DNA of 64,000 bases from Comamonas testosteroni TK102. Its GTDB lineage: Bacteria > Pseudomonadota > Gammaproteobacteria > Burkholderiales > Burkholderiaceae_C. Below the pieces are notes generated by a model. It was not told the origin of the DNA, did not search any database, and saw only the letters and a list, made by a program, of their open reading frames with translations. This document shows positions 26,668 to 35,308 of this stretch, piece by piece. The DNA lies in NCBI RefSeq assembly GCF_000739375.1, contig NZ_CP006704.1, positions 2,294,001 to 2,358,000 of the forward strand, written 5' to 3'. Made by a program: the position numbers and the translations under genes. Numbering within the stretch: the first letter of the stretch is position 1; each line of letters starts with the position of its first letter.

Positions 26668-28209
26668 ATGAACGCTTGTACTCCTCCCCGGACCGTGGCC
26701 CAGGCAGTGGCGCAGACCGTGGCCGCGCACCCAGGCAGGACCGCCTACATCGACCAGGGGCGCAGCTACAGCTGGCAGCGGGTGGATGTGATGGCCGGCG
26801 CCTGGGTTGCTCATCTGTCCTCGCTGGGTCTGCGGCACGGTGATCGCATCGGCATCATTCTGCCCAATGGTCTGCCCTGGGTGCTGAGCTATCTGGCTGC
26901 GGCGAAGACGGGGCTGGTCGTGGTGGGCCTCAGCGTCCGATACCGCGATGCCGAGCTGGACTTCATGCTGCAGGACAGCCAGGTCAAGGCCGTGCTTGCA
27001 CCGCGCGAGTTTGCCGGCTTCGACTACCAGAGCTATCTGGCGCAGGCCCGTCAGCGTCTTGCGGTGCTGGAGCATCTGCTGTGGGTGGATGAAGGATTCG
27101 AGCAGCCGCTGAAGTCCGGCGCAAAAGTCCCGCCTGCAGGCCCCGGCCCTGCACCGGATGACCTGCTGATGATCATCTACACCTCGGGCACCACAGGCAG
27201 GCCCAAGGCCGCAGGGCTGACGCACCGCTCCCAGCTGGGCTCGGCGCTGGCGCAGCATGCGCATGTGAGGGCTGCGGCGGACGATGTGGTGCAGCTGGCC
27301 ATGCCGCTCAACCATGTGGGCGGCATTACCTGCGGGGTGCTGACCATGCTGCTGGCGGGCGGCTGCTGCGAGCTGGTGCCCATGTTCAGCCCCGAAGCCT
27401 TGCTGAGGATGGCGCAAAAGCACCCTCCGACCTGGCTGGTGGGCGTGCCGACCATGCTGACGCTGCTGCTCATGCATCCGCTTCTGGCCGAGGTGGACAT
27501 GAGCCGGCTGCGCCTGATCGTGGTGGGCGGCTCGAATGTGGAGCCAGTGCTGCTGCAGCGGCTGCAGCAGCAGTTTGCGGGCGTGAGCATCATGAATCTC
27601 TACGGTCTGTCCGAGACTTCGGGTGCCATCGCGATGACGCCCTGGCAGGCAGATCAGCAAGCCCTGCTTCACAGCATAGGCAAGCCGCTGCAAGGGGCGC
27701 AGCTGCGCGTGGCCGGGGCCGATGGTGAGGAGCTGCGGGCCGGAGAGGTGGGTGAGCTTTGGTTTCGCGGTGCCGGGGTGATTCCTGCCTATGTGGGGCA
27801 GCAGCAGAACGAAGAGGTATTTGCCGGCGGCTGGCTGCATTCGGGTGATCTGGGACTGGTCGATGAGCAGGGCTTGATCCACCTCAAGGGACGGCAAAAG
27901 GACATGTTCATACAGGGCGGCTTCAACGTCTATCCCAGCGAGGTGGAGGGCGTGATTGCCAGTCATGCGGGCGTGCTGATGGTGGCCGGCATCGGCGTGC
28001 CGGACCCTTTGCTGGGAGAGGTGGGGCGCTACTACATCGTCACCAGGCCCGGAGCCAGCGTGAACGAGGAGGCGCTGCTCGCGCATTGCCGCCGGCAACT
28101 GGCGGACTACAAGCTGCCGCGCCAGCTGGTGTTTCGCGCCGAGCTGCCGCTGACCCCGGCAGGAAAGATCCAGAAAGCCTTGCTGCGTGCAGAGGAGTGC
28201 CTTCCATGA
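26668..28209 (+). CDS. AMP-forming acyl-CoA ligase
   Basis: 513 residues from the ATG at 26668, with GGAGAG eight bases upstream; an in-frame GTG at 26653 is less likely. ANL motifs: YTSGTTGRPKAAG, LYGLSETSG, GRQKDMFIQGGFNVYPSEVE and the catalytic lysine in PAGKIQKALL. It resembles long or medium-chain acyl-CoA ligases, including AtuH-type enzymes. It overlaps the next SDR gene by ATGA. It probably activates the entry acid of the pathway. Confidence 0.87.
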   Translation: MNACTPPRTVAQAVAQTVAAHPGRTAYIDQGRSYSWQRVDVMAGAWVAHLSSLGLRHGDRIGIILPNGLPWVLSYLAAAKTGLVVVGLSVRYRDAELDFMLQDSQVKAVLAPREFAGFDYQSYLAQARQRLAVLEHLLWVDEGFEQPLKSGAKVPPAGPGPAPDDLLMIIYTSGTTGRPKAAGLTHRSQLGSALAQHAHVRAAADDVVQLAMPLNHVGGITCGVLTMLLAGGCCELVPMFSPEALLRMAQKHPPTWLVGVPTMLTLLLMHPLLAEVDMSRLRLIVVGGSNVEPVLLQRLQQQFAGVSIMNLYGLSETSGAIAMTPWQADQQALLHSIGKPLQGAQLRVAGADGEELRAGEVGELWFRGAGVIPAYVGQQQNEEVFAGGWLHSGDLGLVDEQGLIHLKGRQKDMFIQGGFNVYPSEVEGVIASHAGVLMVAGIGVPDPLLGEVGRYYIVTRPGASVNEEALLAHCRRQLADYKLPRQLVFRAELPLTPAGKIQKALLRAEECLP

Positions 28210-29009
28210 ATGTGCAATTCGACTTTTCGGGCCGCCACGTGATGGTGTTTGGCGGCACTACCGGCATCAACCTGGGCATTGCCCAAAACTACGCGATGGC
28301 CGGGGCCAGGGTATCGGTCGTCAGCCGCAAGCAGACCAATGTGGATGCAGCCCTGGCGACGCTGGGCGCTCAGGCCTTCGGCGTGGTGGCCGACGTGCGC
28401 GATGAGCTGGCGGTGGGCGCGGCGCTGGCGCAGGCCGTGGCCTGCCATGGGCCGGTCGACGTGTTGGTGTCTGGCGCAGCCGGCAACTTCCTCGCCCCTG
28501 CGGAGCAGATGTCGTCCAACGCCTTCAAGGTGGTGGTGGACATCGATCTGCTGGGCAGCTTTCATGTCGCGCGTCAGGCTCTGGCGCATCTGCGCCAGCC
28601 CGGGGCGAGCCTGATCTTCATCACCGCACCGCAGTCCACCGTGCCCATGATGTATCAGGCCCATGTCTGTGCCGCCAAGGCTGGAGTGGACCATCTGGCG
28701 CGTGTGCTGGCGCTGGAGTGGGGCGCCAAGGGCATTCGTGTGAATGCCATTTCGCCCGGACCCATCGAGGGCACGGAAGGCATGCGCCGCCTGGCCCCGC
28801 AAGGTGCCGAGGGGGATGCGTTGGTGCGCGCCATGGTGCCGCTGGGGCGCATGGGAACGACTGCAGATATTGCCCAGCTGGCCATGTTTCTGGGCAGCGA
28901 TGCTGCCAGCTATATCTCCGGCACGGTCATTGCCTGTGACGGCGGGGCGCAGGGCCAGCTCTCGCCCATGGTTGCCGCCGCCGCCATGGCAATGCCGAAG
29001 CAGGCTTAG
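28206..29009 (+). CDS. SDR family oxidoreductase, dienoyl-CoA reductase-like (AtuG-like)
   Basis: 267 residues. The nucleotide motif is altered to GGTTGINLG, and the active-site region reads QAHVCAAKAG, without the canonical Tyr four residues before the Lys. Both changes are typical of the 2,4-dienoyl-CoA reductase branch. It ends in an Ala/Met-rich tail. ATGA overlap with the ligase gene. It likely reduces or oxidises an unsaturated CoA intermediate of the same pathway. Confidence 0.8.
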   Translation: MNVQFDFSGRHVMVFGGTTGINLGIAQNYAMAGARVSVVSRKQTNVDAALATLGAQAFGVVADVRDELAVGAALAQAVACHGPVDVLVSGAAGNFLAPAEQMSSNAFKVVVDIDLLGSFHVARQALAHLRQPGASLIFITAPQSTVPMMYQAHVCAAKAGVDHLARVLALEWGAKGIRVNAISPGPIEGTEGMRRLAPQGAEGDALVRAMVPLGRMGTTADIAQLAMFLGSDAASYISGTVIACDGGAQGQLSPMVAAAAMAMPKQA

Positions 29010-29072
29010 AGACACAACAAGAAAAAGCGTGGGTTATGGGTTCCGGGTTGCACACTATCAAGGAGACAAACC

Positions 29073-30662
29073 ATGATCGAGATGAGTCTGACGAAGGAGG
29101 CACGGCGCATCCGGCGCATTGCGCTGGGTGATCTGCTCTACCGCACGGCGCGCAAGTTCGGCAGCCGTACGGCGCTGGTCGATGGCACCGAACGCATCAG
29201 CTATGCCGAGCTGGATGCGCGAAGTTCGCGTTTCGCGCACTATCTGCTGTCAACGCTGGGGCCTGGCAAGCAGATAGGCATGCTGTGCGCCAATTCCATA
29301 GACATGGTGGTGGCCTGCAACGCCATTCACAAAGCAGGGCAGGTGTGGGTGCCCGTCAATATCAAGCTGGAGTTATCGAGCATCGACTACATCCTGCGGC
29401 ATGCAGAGGTGTCGGCAGTAGTGGTCGATCAGGAGTTGCTGGCCCTGCCAGGACTGGCCGAGCTTTTGCAGCAGCTGCAACTGCCTCTGATCATTGCGCG
29501 CGTGCAACAGCCGCAAGTGCAGCAAGGGCTGTCTGGCCTGTCTCTGGCGCAGGCAGAGGCAGGTCAGGCCGATACCTTGCCCGAGGTCGATATCGACGAC
29601 AACCAGGCCGCCTTGCTCATGTACACCAGCGGCACCACGGGCAATCCCAAGGGCGTGGTGCATTCCCATCTCTCTGTCTATGCGGCGGTCAAGGGCAATA
29701 TCGACGAGATGAAATATGACGAGGCCGATGTGCTCAGCGGCTGGCTTCCCCTGTTCCACTGCGCTCAGCATGCGCTGGTACAGACCGCGCTGGCGACAGG
29801 CGCCTGCACCGTGCTGACGCGGCAGTTCGTGCCTGCCGAGGTGGGACAGTTGGTCATCAAGGAGGGTGTGACGATCTTTGTCGGCCTGCCCCTGATGTAT
29901 GCGGCGGTACTGGCGGATCCGGGTTTTGCGCCGACCACCATACGGCAATGCATCTATGCCATGGCGCCCATTCCCAAACCCCTGATCGCCCAGATTGCGC
30001 AGCGCATGTGCCGCAATATTTCCCTGGCCACGGGGCAGACCGAGATCTATCCGGCCACCATGACTTTCCACCCCCTGCTCAATGTCGAATGCGATGCCAA
30101 TTTCTGGGGGCGTTCCCTCAGTACTTGCGAGACCGCCGTCATGGATGACGGTGGCAATCTGCTCGGACCGGGCCAGATCGGCGAGATCGTGCATCGCGGC
30201 CCCAATGCCATGCTGGGCTATTTCAAGGACCCCAAGGCGACGGCCGAGGCGCAGAAGTTCGGCTGGCACCATACCGGCGACCTGGGCATGTGGGACGCGC
30301 AGGGCCGCATGGAGTTCATCGACCGCAAGAAGGACATGATCAAGACCGGCGGTGAAAACGTCGCCAGCGTGAAGGTCGAAGCTGTGGTGCTGGCTCACCC
30401 GGAAGTGGCGGCCGCTGCCGTGTTCGGCCTGCCGCATCCCCACTGGAGCGAGGCGGTCTGTGCCTTTGTCTTGCGCAAGCCGGGGGCGCAGGTGGACTCG
30501 GAGTCGATTCTGGCCCATTGCCGCCATCACCTCAGCGGGTTCGAGATGCCCAAGCTGGTGCATTTCGTGGAGGCCTTTCCGTCCACGGCCACGGGCAAGG
30601 TGCAGAAGAACGTGATGCGCCGCCAGTTCGAGCAACTGGCCAGGGAATTGTGGGGCACCTGA
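29073..30662 (+). CDS. AMP-forming acyl-CoA ligase (second in operon)
   Basis: 529 residues; AAGGAG lies before the ATG at 29073. Motifs: MYTSGTTGNPKGVVHSHLS, ATGQTEIYPATMTFH, DRKKDMIKTGGENVASVKVE and TGKVQKNVMRRQ. It belongs to the fatty-acyl-CoA synthetase branch with a GQTE instead of the more common GMTE segment. A second ligase in one operon suggests two acids are activated, for example the growth substrate and a free acid released later by the BKACE or esterase step. It ends before a strong hairpin at 30690-30713. Confidence 0.86.
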   Translation: MIEMSLTKEARRIRRIALGDLLYRTARKFGSRTALVDGTERISYAELDARSSRFAHYLLSTLGPGKQIGMLCANSIDMVVACNAIHKAGQVWVPVNIKLELSSIDYILRHAEVSAVVVDQELLALPGLAELLQQLQLPLIIARVQQPQVQQGLSGLSLAQAEAGQADTLPEVDIDDNQAALLMYTSGTTGNPKGVVHSHLSVYAAVKGNIDEMKYDEADVLSGWLPLFHCAQHALVQTALATGACTVLTRQFVPAEVGQLVIKEGVTIFVGLPLMYAAVLADPGFAPTTIRQCIYAMAPIPKPLIAQIAQRMCRNISLATGQTEIYPATMTFHPLLNVECDANFWGRSLSTCETAVMDDGGNLLGPGQIGEIVHRGPNAMLGYFKDPKATAEAQKFGWHHTGDLGMWDAQGRMEFIDRKKDMIKTGGENVASVKVEAVVLAHPEVAAAAVFGLPHPHWSEAVCAFVLRKPGAQVDSESILAHCRHHLSGFEMPKLVHFVEAFPSTATGKVQKNVMRRQFEQLARELWGT

Positions 30663-30689
30663 TCTCTGGCCTCTCACTGCATGGGCTGT

Positions 30690-30713
30690 CAGGGCCGGGC
30701 AAGGCCGGCCCTG
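30690..30713. terminator. hairpin between convergent ligase and SDR genes
   Basis: CAGGGCCGG at 30690-30698 pairs perfectly with CCGGCCCTG at 30705-30713 across a six-base loop. It fills the 54-bp space between two convergent stops (30662 and 30717). There is no long T run, so it may act as a bidirectional RNA 3'-end hairpin rather than a classic terminator. Confidence 0.55.
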
Positions 30714-30716
30714 GTT

Positions 30717-31514
30717 TCACGCGGTCTCGCGCGCCCAGCTCAGGACCGGGTCGGCGCGGGTTTCGATGAGCTTGTTGCGTGCCTTGAGCAGCGGGTCCAG
30801 CATCTCGGGCTGGGGCACGATCCAGTATTCACCGCGCTCGATGGCTGCAAAGACGCGCTTGGCAAACTCGTCGGTGTCCAGTCCGTTTTCATCGAGCATA
30901 TGGGTCATCATGCCGTGAAACTGCGCCGACGCTGCATCAGGTGCTTCCCGGAAGATGGCGGTCTTGACGGGGCCAGGCGCCAGCAGCGAGACCTTGATCT
31001 GCGGATTGATGGCCGCGAGTTCGCCGGCCAGGCCTTCGGTCAGCGCGACCACCGCAAACTTGGTGGCAGAGTAGGGCGTCATCATGGCGCTGGGTAGAAA
31101 GCCGCCCACCGATGCCGTGTTGATGATGCGGGCCGGCCGCTCTGCCTTGAGCAGGCGCGGTACAAAAGCGCGCAGGCCGTTGACGATGCCGTTGACATTG
31201 ACCTGCCAGGCCTGCTGCCACCTGGCATCGCTGATTTCCCAGCTATTGCCGGTGCTCAGCACTCCTGCGTTGTTGAACAGCAGATCGACCTGACCGAAAG
31301 CGGCATAGGCCTTGTCGGCCAATGCATCCAGCGATGCCTGACTGGTGACATCGGTGACCACGGCCAATGCCTGATCTCCCAACTCCAGCACGACTTTCTC
31401 AAGACCCGCCTGGTCGCGGTCGGCAACCACGACCTGCATTCCAAGGGCGACGGCTTTTTTGGCAAGGCCTGCACCAATTCCACTGGCTGCGCCGGTGATG
31501 ACAGCAACTTTCAT
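30717..31514 (-). CDS. SDR family NAD(P)-dependent oxidoreductase
   Basis: 265 residues. Classical SDR: TGAASGIG at 8-15, NNAGVLS at about 87-93, catalytic Tyr and Lys in PYSATKFAVVA, with an extended C-terminal part. GAGGA lies before the ATG at 31514, where the conserved fold begins; the longer upstream frame is non-coding. It diverges from the SDR-monooxygenase-esterase genes across a 309-bp promoter region with a 13-bp inverted repeat pair. Substrate unknown; an alcohol or ketone of the nearby pathway is plausible. Confidence 0.85.
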   Translation of the reverse strand: MKVAVITGAASGIGAGLAKKAVALGMQVVVADRDQAGLEKVVLELGDQALAVVTDVTSQASLDALADKAYAAFGQVDLLFNNAGVLSTGNSWEISDARWQQAWQVNVNGIVNGLRAFVPRLLKAERPARIINTASVGGFLPSAMMTPYSATKFAVVALTEGLAGELAAINPQIKVSLLAPGPVKTAIFREAPDAASAQFHGMMTHMLDENGLDTDEFAKRVFAAIERGEYWIVPQPEMLDPLLKARNKLIETRADPVLSWARETA

Positions 31515-31602
31515 GATTTCCTCATTGGATAAATAGGAGTGGATTAAAGCATTGCCGGCTTGTAGATATTTCCCGCGCATTCCCGCTTGACAGTTATTGG
31601 TG

Positions 31603-31714
31603 GTGTTTACAGTCCATATTGATTGGGTCACTGAAAAAACCTGCTTGACATATAAAAAGACCGGGCACAGTACGTCCAAATGGATTAATGGTTTTCACCA
31701 GGGACTGTAAACAC
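31603..31714. promoter_or_regulatory. two 13-bp inverted sites in the 31515-31823 divergent region
   Basis: GTGTTTACAGTCC at 31603-31615 and its perfect reverse complement at 31702-31714 lie 99 bp apart, centre to centre, between divergent start codons at 31514 and 31824. The interval is much richer in A+T than the flanking genes and contains TTGACA at 31645-31650 and another at 31586-31591. The pattern fits paired regulator sites for two divergent promoters, possibly with looping. No other gene is seen in this interval. Confidence 0.5.
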
Positions 31715-31823
31715 AAACTGTTTTTGTAAAGAGGAAAATTCAGAGTGATTTGAATCTGGAAAGAACCAAGAATCTCAATCCTCATCGCCAAGTGGTGGCG
31801 GTCAGTCAGTATTGAGGCTTGAA

Positions 31824-32573
31824 ATGAATCCATTCATCAGTGGTTTGAAAGACAAAGTGATCCTGGTCACGGGCGGCGCGTCGGGCATCGGCCTGGCCAC
31901 TGCCCAGGCTTTGGCCGCCAGCGGCGCCAGGGTGGTGTGTGCCGATCTGCAGCAAAGCCAGGATCTGCCGCAGGGCTGCGAATTTCGCAGGCTCGACGTG
32001 AGCAGCGAGAAGCTGACCCATGAGCTGGTGGCTTCCATGCTGGATCGCTATGGGCAGATTGACGGGCTGGTGACTTCGGCTGGCATCTCGCGTGTCGGCG
32101 ATCTGGAGAACATGGCGCTGCAGGAGTGGGAGCAGGTGCTGCAGGTCAATCTGACGGGGACCATGCTCAGTGCCCGTGCCGTGGCCAGCCACATGAAACA
32201 GCGACGCCAGGGCTCCATCGTCGCCATCGCCAGCATCAACGGCATGCTGGGCAACCCGAGCAATCTGGCCTATTGCACCTCCAAGGGGGCGGTGATCCAG
32301 ATGGTGCGCAGTCTGGCCGCGGAGCTCGGTCCCTGCGGCGTGCGGGTCAACAGCATCAGCCCCGGCTATATCCATACGCCCATGACCATCATGCTCGATG
32401 AGCAGCCCGTGGGCCAGGCTTTCGAGGCCATGCATTTGCTCAAGCGGGCGGGCAAGTCGCAAGAGGTCGGCAATGCCGTGGCATTTTTGCTTTCCGATAT
32501 GTCTTCATTTATTACCGGGGTCAATCTCCCGGTGGATGGCGGGTTTTCCGCAGCCAAGGTCATTGCTATTTAA
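31824..32573 (+). CDS. SDR family NAD(P)-dependent oxidoreductase
   Basis: 249 residues from the ATG at 31824. TGGASGIG at 17-24, TSAGISRVG, catalytic Ser in ASINGMLG, Tyr-x-x-x-Lys in LAYCTSKGAV and PGYIHTPMT. It is nine bases ahead of the Baeyer-Villiger monooxygenase gene. An alcohol dehydrogenase of this type would make the ketone that the monooxygenase uses, which gives a coherent alcohol, ketone, ester, acid sequence with the esterase gene after it. Confidence 0.87.
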   Translation: MNPFISGLKDKVILVTGGASGIGLATAQALAASGARVVCADLQQSQDLPQGCEFRRLDVSSEKLTHELVASMLDRYGQIDGLVTSAGISRVGDLENMALQEWEQVLQVNLTGTMLSARAVASHMKQRRQGSIVAIASINGMLGNPSNLAYCTSKGAVIQMVRSLAAELGPCGVRVNSISPGYIHTPMTIMLDEQPVGQAFEAMHLLKRAGKSQEVGNAVAFLLSDMSSFITGVNLPVDGGFSAAKVIAI

Positions 32574-32582
32574 GGATTTCCA

Positions 32583-34046
32583 ATGAAATATGATGTCATT
32601 GTGATTGGCTGCGGAATGTCCGGTATTCTGGCAGGCATTCATCTGAAGAATAGTGGAAAGAAATTCATTATTCTGGAAAAGGCGAAAACATTGGGCGGAA
32701 CCTGGAGAGATAATACCTATCCAGGTTTGACTTGCGATGTGCCATCGCACGCCTATACCTATTCTTTCGAGCCCAATCCCGAATGGTCCAGGGTGCTTCC
32801 GCCCGGAGCCGAGATTCAGCAGTATTTCGAAGGTGTTTTCCGGAAATACGGCATTGTCGATTTTTCGCAGTTCGATACCGAGGTCACGCGTGCCGAATGG
32901 ACGGGCGAGGCCTGGACGCTGCAGGATCAGCATGGCAAGCAATACCAGGGCAAGGTGGTGGTTGCCGCCACAGGTGTGCTGCACCACCCCAACTATCCGC
33001 AAATCAAGGGGCTGGAGGAATTTGGGGGGAACCTGATCCACAGTGCGCGCTGGGATCATTCGATACCGCTGGACGGCAAGAGGATCGCCATCATCGGCAC
33101 CGGATCGACAGGCGTGCAAATCGTCTCGGCACTCGCATCGCGTGCCAAGGTACGGCATTTTCAGCGCACTGCCCAATGGATCTTCCCGGTCGAGAATCCA
33201 GCTTTCAGCGAAGAGCAGCGTGCCGAATTCCGCAGCAACCGCGATCTGCTGGTTTATCTGCAGCGCGAACCCACCTATATGGCCAATGTGGAGCGTTTTA
33301 CCGAAGGGGTGCTGGATCCGGATTCGGAGCAGATCCAGGAAATCCAGAAAATCTGCCAGGACAACCTCGATGCTTCGGTGACCGATGCCGCCTTGCGGCA
33401 AAAACTGCAGCCCCATTACCGTGCTGGTTGCAAGCGTCTGATTTACTCGCCCGACTATTACCAGGCGATCCAGCAGCCGGATTCCGAGCTGATTACCGAA
33501 GCTATCGCCCAGGTCGAGAAAAGCGGCGTGCGAACCAGCGACGGGGTGTTGCACGAGGTGGACATCATCGTGCTGGCAACGGGATTCAAGACCGACCGCT
33601 ATGTGCGCCCCATGCATGTGAAAGGTCTGAACGCTGCGACGCTGGAGCATGCCTGGAGCGATGTGCCCACGGCCTACAAGTCCATCTCGGTGCCTGGCTT
33701 TCCCAACTTCTACTTCATGAACGGGCCGACCTCTCCCGTGGGCAATTTCTCGCTGATCGATACCTCGGAAATGCAGTGGGGCTATATCTCGCAGCTGATA
33801 GAACGCGGCGAGCAAGCGGGTGTGGCAGGGCTATCGGCCAGGCCCGAAGCACTGGCGCAGTACGACCGTGAGCGCCTGGAGGCCGCCAAAGGCTCGGTCT
33901 TCGGCTCGGGCTGCAGCAGCTGGTACCTGGACCGAAACGGGGTGCCCAACACCTGGCCTTGGTCGCAGTCGCGCTTCAGGCAGGAAATGAGCAAGCCGGT
34001 GTGGCAGGACTACATCCATCACCAGACCGAAGAGCTGGCGGCCTGA
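32583..34046 (+). CDS. flavin monooxygenase, Baeyer-Villiger type
   Basis: 487 residues. Two Rossmann motifs: FAD-binding GCGMSG (9-14) and NADPH-binding GTGSTG (172-177). Between them FGGNLIHSARWD (147-158) matches the Baeyer-Villiger fingerprint FxGxxxHxxxW(P/D). It probably inserts oxygen next to a ketone to form an ester or lactone with NADPH and O2. The first roughly 60 codons are clearly more A+T-rich than the rest of the gene and its neighbours, continuing the A+T-rich promoter region and SDR end; this could mark local transfer or a regional bias. Flanked by an SDR and an esterase. Confidence 0.88.
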   Translation: MKYDVIVIGCGMSGILAGIHLKNSGKKFIILEKAKTLGGTWRDNTYPGLTCDVPSHAYTYSFEPNPEWSRVLPPGAEIQQYFEGVFRKYGIVDFSQFDTEVTRAEWTGEAWTLQDQHGKQYQGKVVVAATGVLHHPNYPQIKGLEEFGGNLIHSARWDHSIPLDGKRIAIIGTGSTGVQIVSALASRAKVRHFQRTAQWIFPVENPAFSEEQRAEFRSNRDLLVYLQREPTYMANVERFTEGVLDPDSEQIQEIQKICQDNLDASVTDAALRQKLQPHYRAGCKRLIYSPDYYQAIQQPDSELITEAIAQVEKSGVRTSDGVLHEVDIIVLATGFKTDRYVRPMHVKGLNAATLEHAWSDVPTAYKSISVPGFPNFYFMNGPTSPVGNFSLIDTSEMQWGYISQLIERGEQAGVAGLSARPEALAQYDRERLEAAKGSVFGSGCSSWYLDRNGVPNTWPWSQSRFRQEMSKPVWQDYIHHQTEELAA

Positions 34047-34107
34047 CTGCCACCTTGCGCCCGGCCAGAACCGAGCGGGCGCGCTCCATCAACTTCAAGG
34101 AGTCCCT

Positions 34108-35049
34108 ATGCCGATACACCCCGAAATGGCAGCCGTGCTGGAGCAGTTCAAGGATGCTCCATCCATGGATTTCGTGACCACTCCGGTGCCCGAAATCCGC
34201 AAGCTCATGGACCACATGGCTTTCCCGCCTGCCGACCTGCCCATGCATGAGGTGCGCGAGATCGACATTCCCGGCGGCGATGGCCAGCCGCTGAAGCTGC
34301 GCCTGTACCGTCCCGGCTCCGCAGAGGCGGCGCCGGTCATGGTCTATTTCCACGGCGGCGGCTGGTGCATAGGCACGCTGGACACGCATGACAATCTGTG
34401 CCGCCATCTGGCGCGCCTGACCGGCATGAATCTGGTGTCGGTCGACTACCGCCTGGCTCCCGAGCATGTCTTCCCTGCCGCGCTGGACGATGCCTATGCC
34501 GCCACGCGCTGGGTGGCACTGCATGCGGCCGAGCTGCATTGCGATGCGCGGCAGTTGATGGTGGCGGGTGACAGCGCGGGGGGCAATCTGGCCGTCGCCA
34601 CCTGTCTGCGCGCGAAGGAGGAGGGCTGGAAAGGCATAGCCCGGCAACTGCTGTTCTATCCGGTCTGCGATGCGCATATGAATGCGCCATCGCATGCGCT
34701 ATACGGGCAGATGCCGTTTCTCACCACCGAAGCCATGGCCGCGATGTGGCAGCACTATCACCCTGCCATGCCGGCGCATCCCCTGGCCTCCATCATGCAG
34801 TACCCCGATGTCGCGGGCCTGCCTGCCGCAGTGCTGGTGACGGCGGAGCTGGACATATTGCGCGACGAGGGCGAGGCTTTTGGCCAGCGTCTGCAGCAGG
34901 CCGGCGTGCCCGTTGCCTGCTTGCGTGCGCAAGGCATGTTGCATGGGTTTGCCAGTTTCAGCACCCTGGTGCCGGCGGTGGCAAGGCTGCTCGAAGAGGC
35001 TTGTGCAAAGCTGTCCCCGGTCGAGACCTTGGCGCGTGTCCGGTCCTGA
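34108..35049 (+). CDS. alpha/beta hydrolase, HSL/family IV esterase
   Basis: 313 residues. The oxyanion-hole motif HGGGW (82-86) and nucleophile elbow GDSAGGN with Ser156 define the hormone-sensitive-lipase family. The Asp and His of the triad are expected near VTAELDILRDEG and MLHGFASF. It follows the Baeyer-Villiger gene by 61 bp with AAGGAG before the ATG, so it most likely hydrolyses the ester made by that enzyme to an alcohol and an acid. The released acid could then be activated by one of the upstream ligases. Confidence 0.87.
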   Translation: MPIHPEMAAVLEQFKDAPSMDFVTTPVPEIRKLMDHMAFPPADLPMHEVREIDIPGGDGQPLKLRLYRPGSAEAAPVMVYFHGGGWCIGTLDTHDNLCRHLARLTGMNLVSVDYRLAPEHVFPAALDDAYAATRWVALHAAELHCDARQLMVAGDSAGGNLAVATCLRAKEEGWKGIARQLLFYPVCDAHMNAPSHALYGQMPFLTTEAMAAMWQHYHPAMPAHPLASIMQYPDVAGLPAAVLVTAELDILRDEGEAFGQRLQQAGVPVACLRAQGMLHGFASFSTLVPAVARLLEEACAKLSPVETLARVRS

Positions 35050-35056
35050 TTCTTGC

Positions 35057-35076
35057 AACTGTTAATGCATACAGTT
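35057..35076. promoter_or_regulatory. inverted repeat after the esterase gene
   Basis: AACTGT at 35057-35062 and ACAGTT at 35071-35076 form a perfect 6-bp inverted repeat with an 8-bp spacer, a size seen in GntR-type operators. It is in the gene-free interval 35050-35308, which otherwise shows only a terminator. Function unproven. Confidence 0.25.
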
Positions 35077-35258
35077 GTGTGTGGTGGAAGCCTCAGTTTT
35101 TATCCCCGCATCATGTGGACGCTCTTGTGGAAAACTATGCTTTCAGGCCCTGAAACCCGCGCCAGATGGTGCTTTGCACGGATTGCCTAAAAAATAGACG
35201 ATTTGCTTGAAGGGATTAAACCAAGGGTTTTCACCAGTGGTTCTGCATCTGTAAAAAA

Positions 35259-35285
35259 GCCCGCCAACCATTGCCGGTGGCGGGC
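35259..35285. terminator. bidirectional terminator between the esterase and rlhA genes
   Basis: GCCCGCCA at 35259-35266 pairs with TGGCGGGC at 35278-35285 across an 11-base loop. Five T follow on the plus strand (35287-35291) and six A precede it (T run on the minus strand), so it can end transcripts from both sides. It lies 24 bp from the rlhA stop. Confidence 0.85.
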
Positions 35286-35308
35286 CTTTTTGGGGGATTG
35301 GCGCGCGC

